Assembly (NCBI GenBank): GCA_050014095.1
Contig: JBEKDZ010000002.1
Coordinates: forward strand, 124,001-188,000
Reading direction: 5' to 3'
DNA from: RBG-13-51-18 sp050014095
GTDB lineage: Bacteria > Chloroflexota > Dehalococcoidia > Dehalococcoidales > RBG-16-60-22
Length of the DNA: 64,000 bases
Shown here: positions 24,622-33,067 of the stretch, piece by piece
How positions within the stretch are numbered: the first letter of the stretch is position 1
How the letters are laid out: each line of letters opens with the position of its first letter
Made by a program: the position numbers and the translations under genes
The notes under the pieces: generated by a model
Databases searched by the model: none
Seen by the model: the letters and a program-made list of their open reading frames with translations, nothing else
What the model was told of the DNA's origin: nothing

Positions 24622-25236
24622 TTACCTTAAAAACGTATTCGCCCTTATCTCCGTGGCTATAGTTGAATCCGGTCCATGACCCGGGTGGACTATAGTTTCG
24701 GGAGGCAGGGTCAGCAGTTTAGTCTTTATCCCTTTAATCAGCGCGTTATAGTCGCCGTCAATCAGGTCGTACCGGCCGATGCCGTAGTTGAAAAGCGTAT
24801 CCCCGGTAAAAACATGCCCCTCCCCCGCGAGGCTGATGCCGCAAGGCGTGTGCCCCGGCGTATGCAGCACCTTAAAATGCAGACTGCCGACATCTATACC
24901 GTCGCCGTCGTTAAGAATACGCGTCGGCTTTGGGGCGCCCTCGAAAGGAGATTCATAGAGATAGCTCGGCGACTGCGGCAGGTATCTGGCGCACTCCGCG
25001 TGGGCGGCTAACTCGGCTTTAGTCGCCTTCAACACCTGTGCCGCCGCACCTACATGGTCGGGGTGGCGATGGGTCAGGACTATCAGCTTTATTTTCAATC
25101 CCAGCTTTTCAACTGTTCTTAAGATTTCCGGGGCGTTGGCGCCGGGGTCGATAATCATCCCCTCTTTGCTGGCTTCATCGCCGACGACATAGCAATTGCT
25201 GGCATAAGGGCCGACGGTCAATTTTCTTAGTATCAT
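24622..25236 (-). CDS. MBL-fold metallo-hydrolase, glyoxalase II-like
   Basis: 204 residues with the dizinc motif LTHRHPDHVG (HxHxDH) near residues 56-65, later HTPGHTPCGISL, FTGDTLF and VHPGHGPDST, in family order. This is the small YcbL/GloB-like type; the substrate could be hydroxyacylglutathione analogues or another thioester. It lacks the C-terminal glutathione-binding domain of true GloB. A paralogue (38754-39392) has the same layout. Isolated transcription unit reading toward hppA. Confidence 0.88.
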   Translation of the reverse strand: MILRKLTVGPYASNCYVVGDEASKEGMIIDPGANAPEILRTVEKLGLKIKLIVLTHRHPDHVGAAAQVLKATKAELAAHAECARYLPQSPSYLYESPFEGAPKPTRILNDGDGIDVGSLHFKVLHTPGHTPCGISLAGEGHVFTGDTLFNYGIGRYDLIDGDYNALIKGIKTKLLTLPPETIVHPGHGPDSTIATEIRANTFLR

Positions 25237-25544
25237 ATTGGGTTTCCTTAGATATTAGTATAGCTGAAAACAGTGTATTTTGCATTTGTGTTAAGTAACA
25301 AATAACAACTGCCAAGTATCAAGAAAGTATTAAATGATAAGTATCAAACCCCTCCCCGAGATCCTTCCCCTTCGCTTCGCTCGAGGGTCAGGATGACAAC
25401 AAGAGAAAGGAGGCGTTTATCACTTTGTATTTTCCACTTCCTTGTTACTTGTGACTTGTCAGTTGATACTTCTCCAACTACTTGCTTCATTTCTAGGCTA
25501 TACGTTAAACTTGATTAAACAACACATATTATAAGGAGTTACTC
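25237..25544. other. Intergenic region without a gene
   Basis: About 308 bases with no credible gene. It contains short related AT-rich words (variants of AAGTATC, GTTACTTGTGACTTG, AAGTAACAAATAACAA) and a palindromic word CTTCGCTTCGCTCGAG followed by GGTCAGGATGACA at 25370-25398. The last 15 bases hold the AAGGAG site of the next gene. A promoter for that gene is not obvious; TACGTTAAAC at 25501 is a weak candidate. Confidence 0.6.
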
Positions 25545-26852
25545 TTGGCGGAGATCCGTCCTTTTCCAGGCGTACACTACAATCCTGCGCTGGTGAAAGA
25601 CCTGTCGAAGGTCATTTGTCCCCCTTACGATATTATTACTCCCCAGCTGCAGCAGGAGCTTTACCAGCGCAGTGACTATAACTTCGTCCGCATCGAATGG
25701 GGACGCGAACAGCCGCAGGATAAAGACACCTTCAATAAATACACCCGCGCCGCAACCACCTTTAAAAGCTGGCTGGAACAGCGCGTCCTCTTGGTAGATG
25801 AAAAACCCTCGCTTTATATCGACGAGCATTCTTTCACGTATCAAGGCAAGACCGTGCATCGTCGGAATCTATATTGTCTGGTAAAACTGGAGGACTGGAG
25901 CAAGATGATTATCCGCCCCCACGAGGGAACGCTCGCCCGCGCTAAAAGCGACCGCTTAAGCATGCTCTGGACGCTCCAGGTTAATACCAGCCCTATCATG
26001 GCGCTTTATGAGGACAAAGATAAAGCCATCACTGCGTTACTGAAGACGCCAACCCGTCATAAGCCAGCTTTCAGCGCTTCCAGCTTCAACGGCGAAAGCC
26101 ACCGCATATGGACGGTGACCGATGACGTTATTATCAGCCATATAAGAGATTGTCTTGCCGACCAGCCCCTCTATATCGCCGACGGACACCATCGGTACGA
26201 AAGCGCCCTGGCTTATCAGCGGGAGAGACACAGCACCTCTCCGCAGGACGCTAAAGAAGCACCGTATGACTTTGTGATGATGACACTGGTAGATATCGCC
26301 GACCCCGGGCTGGTCATCCTGCCGGCGCATCGTCTCGTTCGCGGCATGGCGCCATCGGCGTTAGACGGCTTGCTAGCCAGACTCGATACTTTCTTCAATG
26401 TGACGGAACATCCCCTCAATAAAAAGGATATCGGGTCGCAGATAAATAGCCTGCTTGCCGGATATAAAACAAAGATTATCCTGTGTGGACTTAAGCCGAA
26501 TAAATTGCTGGTGCTTTCTGTACGTGATGCGAATGCTATCCTTCCTATGTTCCCGGCTTTTCACTCGGAAATTTACCAGAAACTCGATGTTAGCATCGTC
26601 GACCACGTTATTCTTGAAGAGCTCCTTGGCCTTACCCATGAAAAAGCAGGTGCCCTTCTAGACTATAACAACGATGTCGTAGAATCGGTAAAAAAGGTAC
26701 TGGATGGCGAATATCAGCTAGGCATCATCGTTAATCCGGTGAAGCCCAGTTCGATAAAAGCAATCGCTGATAGCGGCGACCGTATGCCGCATAAATCAAC
26801 CTACTTCTATCCCAAAGCGCCAGCCGGCCTGGTCTCTTACCGCTTCGCCTGA
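25545..26852 (+). CDS. DUF1015 family protein
   Basis: 435 residues matching DUF1015 end to end: the N-terminus IRPFPGVHYNPALVKDLSKVICPPYDII, then ADGHHRYESALAY near residue 210 and the C-terminal NPVKPSSIKAIADSGDRMPHKSTYFYPKAPAGLV. The ADGHHR box gives candidate metal or phosphate-binding residues. Biochemical function is not established to my knowledge. In other genomes the family is often near serine-biosynthesis genes, and serA lies 3.5 kb downstream here. Start is TTG 25545 with AAGGAG eight bases upstream. Confidence 0.85.
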   Translation: MAEIRPFPGVHYNPALVKDLSKVICPPYDIITPQLQQELYQRSDYNFVRIEWGREQPQDKDTFNKYTRAATTFKSWLEQRVLLVDEKPSLYIDEHSFTYQGKTVHRRNLYCLVKLEDWSKMIIRPHEGTLARAKSDRLSMLWTLQVNTSPIMALYEDKDKAITALLKTPTRHKPAFSASSFNGESHRIWTVTDDVIISHIRDCLADQPLYIADGHHRYESALAYQRERHSTSPQDAKEAPYDFVMMTLVDIADPGLVILPAHRLVRGMAPSALDGLLARLDTFFNVTEHPLNKKDIGSQINSLLAGYKTKIILCGLKPNKLLVLSVRDANAILPMFPAFHSEIYQKLDVSIVDHVILEELLGLTHEKAGALLDYNNDVVESVKKVLDGEYQLGIIVNPVKPSSIKAIADSGDRMPHKSTYFYPKAPAGLVSYRFA

Positions 26853-27017
26853 AAATTTATTAATTTTTACCTATTATCTTCATTTACCCTGGTGAAATTT
26901 GCCATATTTTTCCTATGCTTTTACGTTTGACGCCTATCTGGGCATATGATAACATTGAAGTAATTGGCTAGTGTATTTTCTCCTTGGGAAATAATGCCAG
27001 CTAAAGGAGTTGTTGGC

Positions 27018-27950
27018 GTGCTGGTTGAGGAAGAGTTAGCCAGATTTTCATCCGCTAAAGAGTCCGTACTGTCCATCGGCGTTTTTGATGGAGTTCATCT
27101 CGGTCATCAGCGTTTGCTTGCCGAGCTGTTAAATCAGGCGGATAAACGGAAGATTCTTTCCGGCGTGGTCACTTTCCGGCACAATCCGGAAAAGCTGCTT
27201 TCACACCGGAGCAAGCTCCCTTTTTTAACGGACATCGATGAAAGACTCGACCTGCTCAAGCAGGAGGGAGTGGCTATGGTCGTTCCGTTATCGTTTACTC
27301 CGGAGCTAGCGCAACTCTCTGCCCGAGATTTCATTGCCCTCCTCCAAAAGTACCTCAAGATGCGCGGATTGGTCATCGGAGAGGATTTTGCGCTCGGCAA
27401 AGGTCGTGAAGGGAATACGGAAAATCTTAAAAAGCTAGGGCAAAGTATGGATTTTAGTGTTACCATCGTGCCGCCGCTGGTGGTAAACGGTGAGGTGGTG
27501 AGCAGCACGACTATTAGAAAAGCGTTAGCTGCTGCCGATATGTCTAAAGTCCGCCAGCTTACCGGCCGTCCCTTCCAACTCACGGGTAAAGTAGTATCGG
27601 GCTACGGGCGCGGCACAGGCATGGGACTCCCTACCGCTAACCTGGAGATTAGCTCGGACCACGCTTTGCCGCCGGATGGCGTTTATACCGGTTGGGCGCA
27701 TATTAACGGCAATACCTATCAGATGATGACCAATATCGGTAAAAACCCCACTTTTGGCATCAATAAACGTACGGTAGAGGCTTACCTTATCGATTATCAC
27801 GGCGATTTATACGGCACCGACCTGCAACTGGATATCGTCGCCCGCCTCCGCGATGAAAAGAAGTTCGCCAGCTCCGAAGCGCTTAAAAAGCAGGTCGCCG
27901 AGGATATCCGCAAGGGCAAAAAAATCCTCGACGCTAATGGCGCGAAATAA
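27018..27950 (+). CDS. ribF: Bifunctional riboflavin kinase / FAD synthetase
   Basis: Makes FMN from riboflavin and then FAD. The N-terminal adenylyltransferase has LSIGVFDGVHLGHQRLL (HxGH motif) and SSTTIRKALAAADM; the C-terminal flavokinase has GYGRGTGMGLPTANL and TNIGKNPTF. From GTG 27018 the protein is 310 residues, near the family norm. The frame is open to TTG 26964, but AAAGGAG at 27003-27009 fits GTG 27018. A possible promoter is TTGACG (26927-26932) with TAACAT 17 bases on. tyrS follows 12 bases later. Confidence 0.94.
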   Translation: MLVEEELARFSSAKESVLSIGVFDGVHLGHQRLLAELLNQADKRKILSGVVTFRHNPEKLLSHRSKLPFLTDIDERLDLLKQEGVAMVVPLSFTPELAQLSARDFIALLQKYLKMRGLVIGEDFALGKGREGNTENLKKLGQSMDFSVTIVPPLVVNGEVVSSTTIRKALAAADMSKVRQLTGRPFQLTGKVVSGYGRGTGMGLPTANLEISSDHALPPDGVYTGWAHINGNTYQMMTNIGKNPTFGINKRTVEAYLIDYHGDLYGTDLQLDIVARLRDEKKFASSEALKKQVAEDIRKGKKILDANGAK

Positions 27951-27962
27951 TTAGGAGAGTTT

Positions 27963-29192
27963 TTGTTGGACACTATTGATAAACAGGTCGCCACTTACAT
28001 GCACGGCTCGGATTTCGGCGACCCGCAAATTAAAGAACAAATGACCAAGGAGCTGCGGCAAAGACTGCTTGATGCTAAAGCCGAAGGACGTCCGCTCCGC
28101 GTCTATTGCGGCTATGATGTTACTGCTCCGGACCTGCATCTCGGGCACACTATAACTATGCGTAAGTTACGCCAGTTCCAAGACAATGGGCATGATGTAA
28201 CCTTCGTCATCGGAACTTTTACCACGCTCATCGGCGACCCCAGCGACCGTGATGAAGCACGGGTTATGGCTTTGGAAGAAAGAGTTAAGCAGAACGCTAA
28301 ATCCTATGCCGAGCAGGCATTTAAAATCCTCGATAAGAAAAAGACCTCCGTGCGCTACAACTACGATTGGCTAAGCAAGCTGACCTTTACCGATGTCATC
28401 AGCATGGCTTCCTGTTTTACCGTGCAGCAGTTCCTGGCGCGCGATAGAATTCAAAAACGTCTGGAAAAGAACGACCCCATCTGGCTGCGCGAGTTCCTTT
28501 ATCCGCTTGCTCAAGGTTATGACGCTGTTCATTTGGAGGCAGACGTCCAGCTTGGAGCCACCGAGCAGCTTTTCAACCTCATGGCTTGCCGTCGTCTCCA
28601 GGAAGCCTTCGGGCAGAAGCCCCAGGTATGCCTCACCTTCCCGGTTTTGGTGGGGACGGACGGCGTTGACCGCATGAGCAAGAGCCGTGGTAACTATATC
28701 GGTATTGCCGAGCCGCCGGAGAATATCTACGGCAAGACGATGTCCATCCCGGATAATATTCTCCTCCATTATTTTGAGTTGCTGACGGATGTCTCTGACG
28801 CCGAACTGGCTGACTTTAAAAAACAGATCGAGAGCGGTGCCAATCCCATGTCCTTGAAAAAGCGCCTGGCGCGAGAGTTGGTTACGCAATTCTATAGTGC
28901 TAAAGATGCTCAAGCGGCTGAAACGCACTTTGAAAAGACCGTCCAGAAAAAAGAGCTGCCGGATAAAATACCGGAATATCGTTTGTCTTTAAGAAGTGCT
29001 CCCGATCTGCAAGATATACTAATTAAAACAAACCTTGTAAAGAGTCGTAGTGAAGCCAGTAGATTAATTAGCCAAGGGGCCGTTACTGTTAATGGGAAAA
29101 AGCCTATGATACCTATTACTGAAGTCAAAGGTGAATTTATTATTAAAGTTGGAAAACGCCGTTTTGTTAAAATAATCAATACCGATAAATAA
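27963..29192 (+). CDS. tyrS: Tyrosyl-tRNA synthetase
   Basis: 409 residues, class I synthetase with HLGHT (HIGH equivalent, near 58), DLGKQ-like tyrosine pocket residues, the KMSKS equivalent RMSKSRGNY near 240 and a C-terminal S4 RNA-binding domain (residues 345-409, SRSEASRLISQGAVTVNG). This is the longer TyrS/TyrZ type. Start TTG 27963 or the next TTG, with AGGAG upstream. The last 200 bases, covering S4, look more A+T-rich than the rest. Probably co-transcribed with ribF and the aminotransferase. Confidence 0.94.
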   Translation: MLDTIDKQVATYMHGSDFGDPQIKEQMTKELRQRLLDAKAEGRPLRVYCGYDVTAPDLHLGHTITMRKLRQFQDNGHDVTFVIGTFTTLIGDPSDRDEARVMALEERVKQNAKSYAEQAFKILDKKKTSVRYNYDWLSKLTFTDVISMASCFTVQQFLARDRIQKRLEKNDPIWLREFLYPLAQGYDAVHLEADVQLGATEQLFNLMACRRLQEAFGQKPQVCLTFPVLVGTDGVDRMSKSRGNYIGIAEPPENIYGKTMSIPDNILLHYFELLTDVSDAELADFKKQIESGANPMSLKKRLARELVTQFYSAKDAQAAETHFEKTVQKKELPDKIPEYRLSLRSAPDLQDILIKTNLVKSRSEASRLISQGAVTVNGKKPMIPITEVKGEFIIKVGKRRFVKIINTDK

Positions 29193-29213
29193 ATAGTCTC
29201 AAGGAGAAAAACC

Positions 29214-30305
29214 ATGACACAGCTACGCGTTCCCGGCCCAACCCCCTGCCCGCCCGAGGTCTTAAAAGCCATGGCCTGGCAAATGGTCAACCACCGCGGT
29301 CCGGAATTTCACGAGATGATTACGGAGGTGACCGAGAACCTGAAAAAAGTCTTTCAGACCAAGAACGACGTTTTGCTTTTAACAGGCTCCGGCACCGGCG
29401 GACTGGAGGCGGCGGTGATCAATACCCTTTCCCCCGGCGATAAAGTGCTATCGGTGAGCATTGGCGTCTTCGGCGACCGCTTTGCCAGCATCGCCAAGAC
29501 CTTCGGCGCCGATGTTGTTTCTCTCAAGGTGGAATGGGGTAAAGCCGCCGACGCGGACGCTATCAAGAAAGCGCTTAGAGATAATCCCGGCATCAAAGCG
29601 GTTCTCGTTACCCATAACGAGACATCCACCGGCGTTACCAACGACATAAAAGCTATCGCTAAGGTTGTCAAGGACGCTGGCAAACTATTAATAGTGGATG
29701 CTATATCCAGTCTAGGCTCTATCAACCTGCCCGTCGATGCCTTAGGGTGCGATGTCGTAATCACCGCCTCACAAAAGGGCTGGATGGTCCCGCCTGGCAT
29801 GGCGATGGTCAGTGTCAGTCCGGAAGCCTGGAAAGCCCGCGAGTCCGCTAAAATGCCCAATTTTTACTGGGACTTTGTCCGCGCTAAGAAAATTTATGAC
29901 GAAAAGAAGGAAAACCCCTGGACGCCGGCGATATCAATCGTTTATGCTTTTAAAGTCGCCCTCCCGATGATGCTGAAAGAGGGTATCGAAAATATCTTCG
30001 CGAGGCACGAACGCATCGGCCAGATGACCCGCGACGGCATTAAAAAGCTTGGTCTGCCCCTCTTCGCCGACCCCGCCCATGCTTCGAATACCGTCACCGC
30101 CGTGAGCATCCCGGAGGGGCTCGACGGTAAGAAACTGCGCCAGGTCCTGCGGGAAAAGTACTATGTAGTGCTGGCTGGCGGTCAGCAAACTCTCGATGGT
30201 AAAATATTCCGTATCGGCCATCTCGGTTTGGTAAATGAAAAAGACGTTAAAGAAATCCTGACGACAATCGAAAAAGTATTACCGATAGCCGGCTTTAAAA
30301 AATAA
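29214..30305 (+). CDS. Class V aminotransferase (serine/alanine-glyoxylate type)
   Basis: 363-residue PLP enzyme. It starts RVPGPTPCPPEVLKAM, has LLTGSGTGGLEAAVINTL, the HNETSTG box, VDAISSLGSINLPVDALGCDVVITASQKGWM with the PLP lysine in SQKGW, and a C-terminal LRQVLREKYYVVLAGGQQTLDGKIFRIGHLG. This is the small AGXT-like fold. Placed 17 bases before serA, it may act as the phosphoserine or serine transaminase of the serine pathway, as serC is absent here; alanine-glyoxylate or serine-pyruvate activity is equally possible by sequence. Confidence 0.9.
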   Translation: MTQLRVPGPTPCPPEVLKAMAWQMVNHRGPEFHEMITEVTENLKKVFQTKNDVLLLTGSGTGGLEAAVINTLSPGDKVLSVSIGVFGDRFASIAKTFGADVVSLKVEWGKAADADAIKKALRDNPGIKAVLVTHNETSTGVTNDIKAIAKVVKDAGKLLIVDAISSLGSINLPVDALGCDVVITASQKGWMVPPGMAMVSVSPEAWKARESAKMPNFYWDFVRAKKIYDEKKENPWTPAISIVYAFKVALPMMLKEGIENIFARHERIGQMTRDGIKKLGLPLFADPAHASNTVTAVSIPEGLDGKKLRQVLREKYYVVLAGGQQTLDGKIFRIGHLGLVNEKDVKEILTTIEKVLPIAGFKK

Positions 30306-30322
30306 ATAATAAGGATAACCTT

Positions 30323-31915
30323 ATGGCGGAAAAACGTAAAAAGGTATTGATAACCGACTCTATTTCCGAGGAAGGCATTGAAGTCCTGCGTAAAGAAGCG
30401 CAGGTTGATATCAAAACCGACCTCAAGCCGGAGCAAATCATCGCTATCATCGGTGATTATGACGCCCTGATAGTACGCAGTCAAACTAAAGTAACGGCGG
30501 CTATCATCGAGGCAGGCAAAAAACTCCAGGTTATTGCCCGCGCCGGCGTCGGCATCGATAACGTGGATGTCGAAACCGCCACCCGCTGCGGCGTCGTGGT
30601 CGTCAACGCGCCCACCGGCAATACCGTCTCCGCCGCCGAGCATGCCATCGCGCTAATGCTCGCCCTGGCACGCAATATCCCCCAGGCTAATGCCTCGCTT
30701 AAGAGCTGCGAATGGAAACGCAATGAGTTCATGGGCACCGAACTAAGAGGCAAGACCCTGGGTATTATCGGCCTAGGCAACGTGGGGTCGGAGGTAGCTA
30801 AACGCGCGCAGGCTTTTGAAATGAAGCTCATCGGCATCGACCCTCTGGTATCCGTGGAATACGCTAAGAAAATTAACGTAGAGCTAGTTAACATTAGGCA
30901 GCTGATGAAAGAATCGGATTTTATAACTCTCCATGTCCCCTTAACCCAACAGACAAAGGGAATTATCGGGGTAAAAGAAATAGCGTTAGCTAAGCCCAAC
31001 CTGCGTATTATTAACTGCGCCCGCGGTGGCCTTATAGACGAAAAAGAGCTGGTCAAAGCGCTTCATGAAAAAAGGATTGCCGGTGCAGCGATAGACGTTT
31101 TCGAGAAAGAGCCCTGCACACAGAGCATACTCTTTGGGGAGGACAAAATCATCGTTACCCCGCACCTAGGCGCTTCTACAGAAGAGGCACAGGTATTAGC
31201 CGCGCGCGATGTTTCCGAACAGATAGCTGATATCTTTAAAGGCCTGCCAGCCCGTGCGGCGATTAACATGCCTTATATTCCAACCGAAACGATGATGGCA
31301 TTGAAGCCTTACCTTAAATTGACTGAAACTTTATGTAAATTAGTCTACGCGCTAGCCGAAGGACAGTCCAAAGCTATCCGCATTAAGTACAACGGCGATA
31401 TCGCCAGCTACGATACCAATATTATCAAAGCGACGGTAATCAGCGGCTTGCTTTATGGCGCCAGTGATGAAAGAGTCAATATAGTCAACTGCGGAGTGCT
31501 AGCCGCCAAACGTGGTTTAGCCGTAATCGAGGAAAAAGAGGCTACATGCGCTAACTACGCCAGCTTGCTTACCGTAGAAATAACTACCACCACCGGAGTA
31601 TGGACCGTAGCCGGAACCATTATGAACAGTGAGTCGCATGTCGTGCGTATCAACGATTACTGGCTGGATATCGTACCGACGCCCGGTTCTTACTTCCTCT
31701 TCAGCGACCACCGTGACCGACCCGGCTTTATCGGCGCAGTGGGCAAAATCACCGGCGACGCCAATGTAAATATCAGCTCCATGCACCTGGGACGTCTCAA
31801 GCCGCGAGGTCAGGCATTGCTGGTGCTTAGCCTCGATGAGCCGCTGCCCGTCAAAGCCCAGCAGCAGATTCTGGCTATCGCGGATGTCAACTCCGTCAAG
31901 CTGGTAGCACTATAA
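30323..31915 (+). CDS. serA: D-3-phosphoglycerate dehydrogenase
   Basis: First step of serine synthesis (3-phosphoglycerate to phosphohydroxypyruvate, NAD+). 530 residues, the long three-domain form: D-2-hydroxyacid dehydrogenase core with GLGNVGSEVAKRAQ near 150, catalytic Arg in NCARGGLIDEKEL, and TPHLGASTEEAQ with catalytic His; then an allosteric substrate-binding domain (about 315-450) and a C-terminal ACT domain (DRPGFIGAVGKITGDANVNISSMHLGR), the usual serine-feedback site. Follows the class V aminotransferase. Confidence 0.96.
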   Translation: MAEKRKKVLITDSISEEGIEVLRKEAQVDIKTDLKPEQIIAIIGDYDALIVRSQTKVTAAIIEAGKKLQVIARAGVGIDNVDVETATRCGVVVVNAPTGNTVSAAEHAIALMLALARNIPQANASLKSCEWKRNEFMGTELRGKTLGIIGLGNVGSEVAKRAQAFEMKLIGIDPLVSVEYAKKINVELVNIRQLMKESDFITLHVPLTQQTKGIIGVKEIALAKPNLRIINCARGGLIDEKELVKALHEKRIAGAAIDVFEKEPCTQSILFGEDKIIVTPHLGASTEEAQVLAARDVSEQIADIFKGLPARAAINMPYIPTETMMALKPYLKLTETLCKLVYALAEGQSKAIRIKYNGDIASYDTNIIKATVISGLLYGASDERVNIVNCGVLAAKRGLAVIEEKEATCANYASLLTVEITTTTGVWTVAGTIMNSESHVVRINDYWLDIVPTPGSYFLFSDHRDRPGFIGAVGKITGDANVNISSMHLGRLKPRGQALLVLSLDEPLPVKAQQQILAIADVNSVKLVAL

Positions 31916-31922
31916 TATCATA

Positions 31923-32375
31923 ATGAAAAAACCGTTAATACTAATAGCCCTGCTGCTATCACTGCTTGTTTTAGCCTCGGTAACCGGAGGCTGCAACTAT
32001 ATTACCGGCGCGGCACTTGTCCCGAGTATTGTGTCGCCGCTAAGCTTACCGCCTTTTAGCGACATCACCCCGCAACAAGCTTATGGGTTTTTGATGCTAA
32101 GCAGTGTGCAAACCCGTGTCCTCGATGTGAGAACTCCCACGGAATATGCCGCAGGGCACGTACCAAGCGCCACTAATATCGACTTTAGTGCGCCAAATTT
32201 CAAAGAGCAAATTAGCCTGCTGGATAGGAATGCGAGATATGCCGTCTACTGCCTTAGCGGCGTGCGCAGCGCGATGGCGCGTAAGGTTATGCAAGAGCTT
32301 GGATTTAAATACGTACTCAATATAACCGGTGGCTTTAGTGCCTGGGTGGCGGCGGGACTACCGGTAGAGAAATAG
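31923..32375 (+). CDS. Rhodanese-domain lipoprotein
   Basis: 150 residues: signal peptide MKKPLILIALLLSLLVLASV with lipobox TGGC, a linker, then one rhodanese domain with ITPQQAYGFL, VLDVRTPTEYAAGHVPSATNIDF and the active-site loop YCLSGVRSAMA, whose Cys is the persulfide carrier. Predicted to act outside the cytoplasmic membrane. Seven bases after serA, so probably co-transcribed, although the functional link is unclear. Confidence 0.88.
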   Translation: MKKPLILIALLLSLLVLASVTGGCNYITGAALVPSIVSPLSLPPFSDITPQQAYGFLMLSSVQTRVLDVRTPTEYAAGHVPSATNIDFSAPNFKEQISLLDRNARYAVYCLSGVRSAMARKVMQELGFKYVLNITGGFSAWVAAGLPVEK

Positions 32376-32410
32376 CCCACGCTTTTAACATTAAAAATCC
32401 CCAAAGTAAA

Positions 32411-32439
32411 TTGACTTGATATATATGCGGTGTTATCAT
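32411..32439 (+). promoter_or_regulatory. Promoter of the UDG-rnj-ftsK run
   Basis: TTGACT (32411-32416) and TATCAT (32434-32439), 17-base spacer, 20 bases before ATG 32459. Confidence 0.6.
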
Positions 32440-32458
32440 ACTTTCAGAGAATATCGAG

Positions 32459-33061
32459 ATGTCAGCATTGACTGAACTCTGCCAGCAGATTGCTTTATGC
32501 CATAAATGCGATATCGCCCGCCTGCGCACCAACGTGGTGCCCGGTGAGGGCGCGGAAAACGCCGAAATCATGTTCATCGGCGAAGCCCCCGGCTGGCACG
32601 AAGACCAGCAGGGTCGCCCTTTCGTCGGTCAGGCAGGCCAGTTCCTTGACCAACTGCTGGCGTCCATTAATCTTAAGCGCCCGCAGGTATATATCGCCAA
32701 TGTCATTAAGTGCCGTCCCCCGGAAAACCGCGACCCCCTCCCCACGGAAATCCAGAACTGCGCTCCATGGCTGGAGAGCCAGATTAGCATTATTAAACCC
32801 AAGATGATTGTCACACTGGGACGCTATTCCATGGCAAAATATTTCCCGGGCAAGAGTATCAGTAAGATTCACGGCACGGCCGTCAAGCGTGACGGCATAA
32901 TCTATTTCGCCATGTATCATCCAGCGGCCGCCCTGCACCAGGGCAGTCTCCGGCAGGATATTGAAGCAGATATGCAAAAAATTCCCAAGCTAATTGCGGA
33001 TATGAATAAGGTTGAAGAAGAAAAACCGCAGCCGCAGCAGCTGAATATGTTTGAGGTTTAA
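32459..33061 (+). CDS. Type-4 (Fe-S) uracil-DNA glycosylase
   Basis: Removes uracil from DNA. 200 residues with four cluster cysteines C14, C17, C85 and C101 in the spacing typical of family 4, motif A GEAPGWHEDQQGRPFVGQAG (residues 41-60) and motif B MYHPAAALH. Often annotated as a phage SPO1 polymerase-related protein. Six bases before the RNase J gene. Confidence 0.94.
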   Translation: MSALTELCQQIALCHKCDIARLRTNVVPGEGAENAEIMFIGEAPGWHEDQQGRPFVGQAGQFLDQLLASINLKRPQVYIANVIKCRPPENRDPLPTEIQNCAPWLESQISIIKPKMIVTLGRYSMAKYFPGKSISKIHGTAVKRDGIIYFAMYHPAAALHQGSLRQDIEADMQKIPKLIADMNKVEEEKPQPQQLNMFEV

Positions 33062-33067
33062 ATTATT

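Noticed and set aside
25237..25544. A gene or CRISPR-like array in the repetitive 25.3 kb gap
   Set aside because: The words repeat irregularly with no constant spacer length, and no ORF has a ribosome site.
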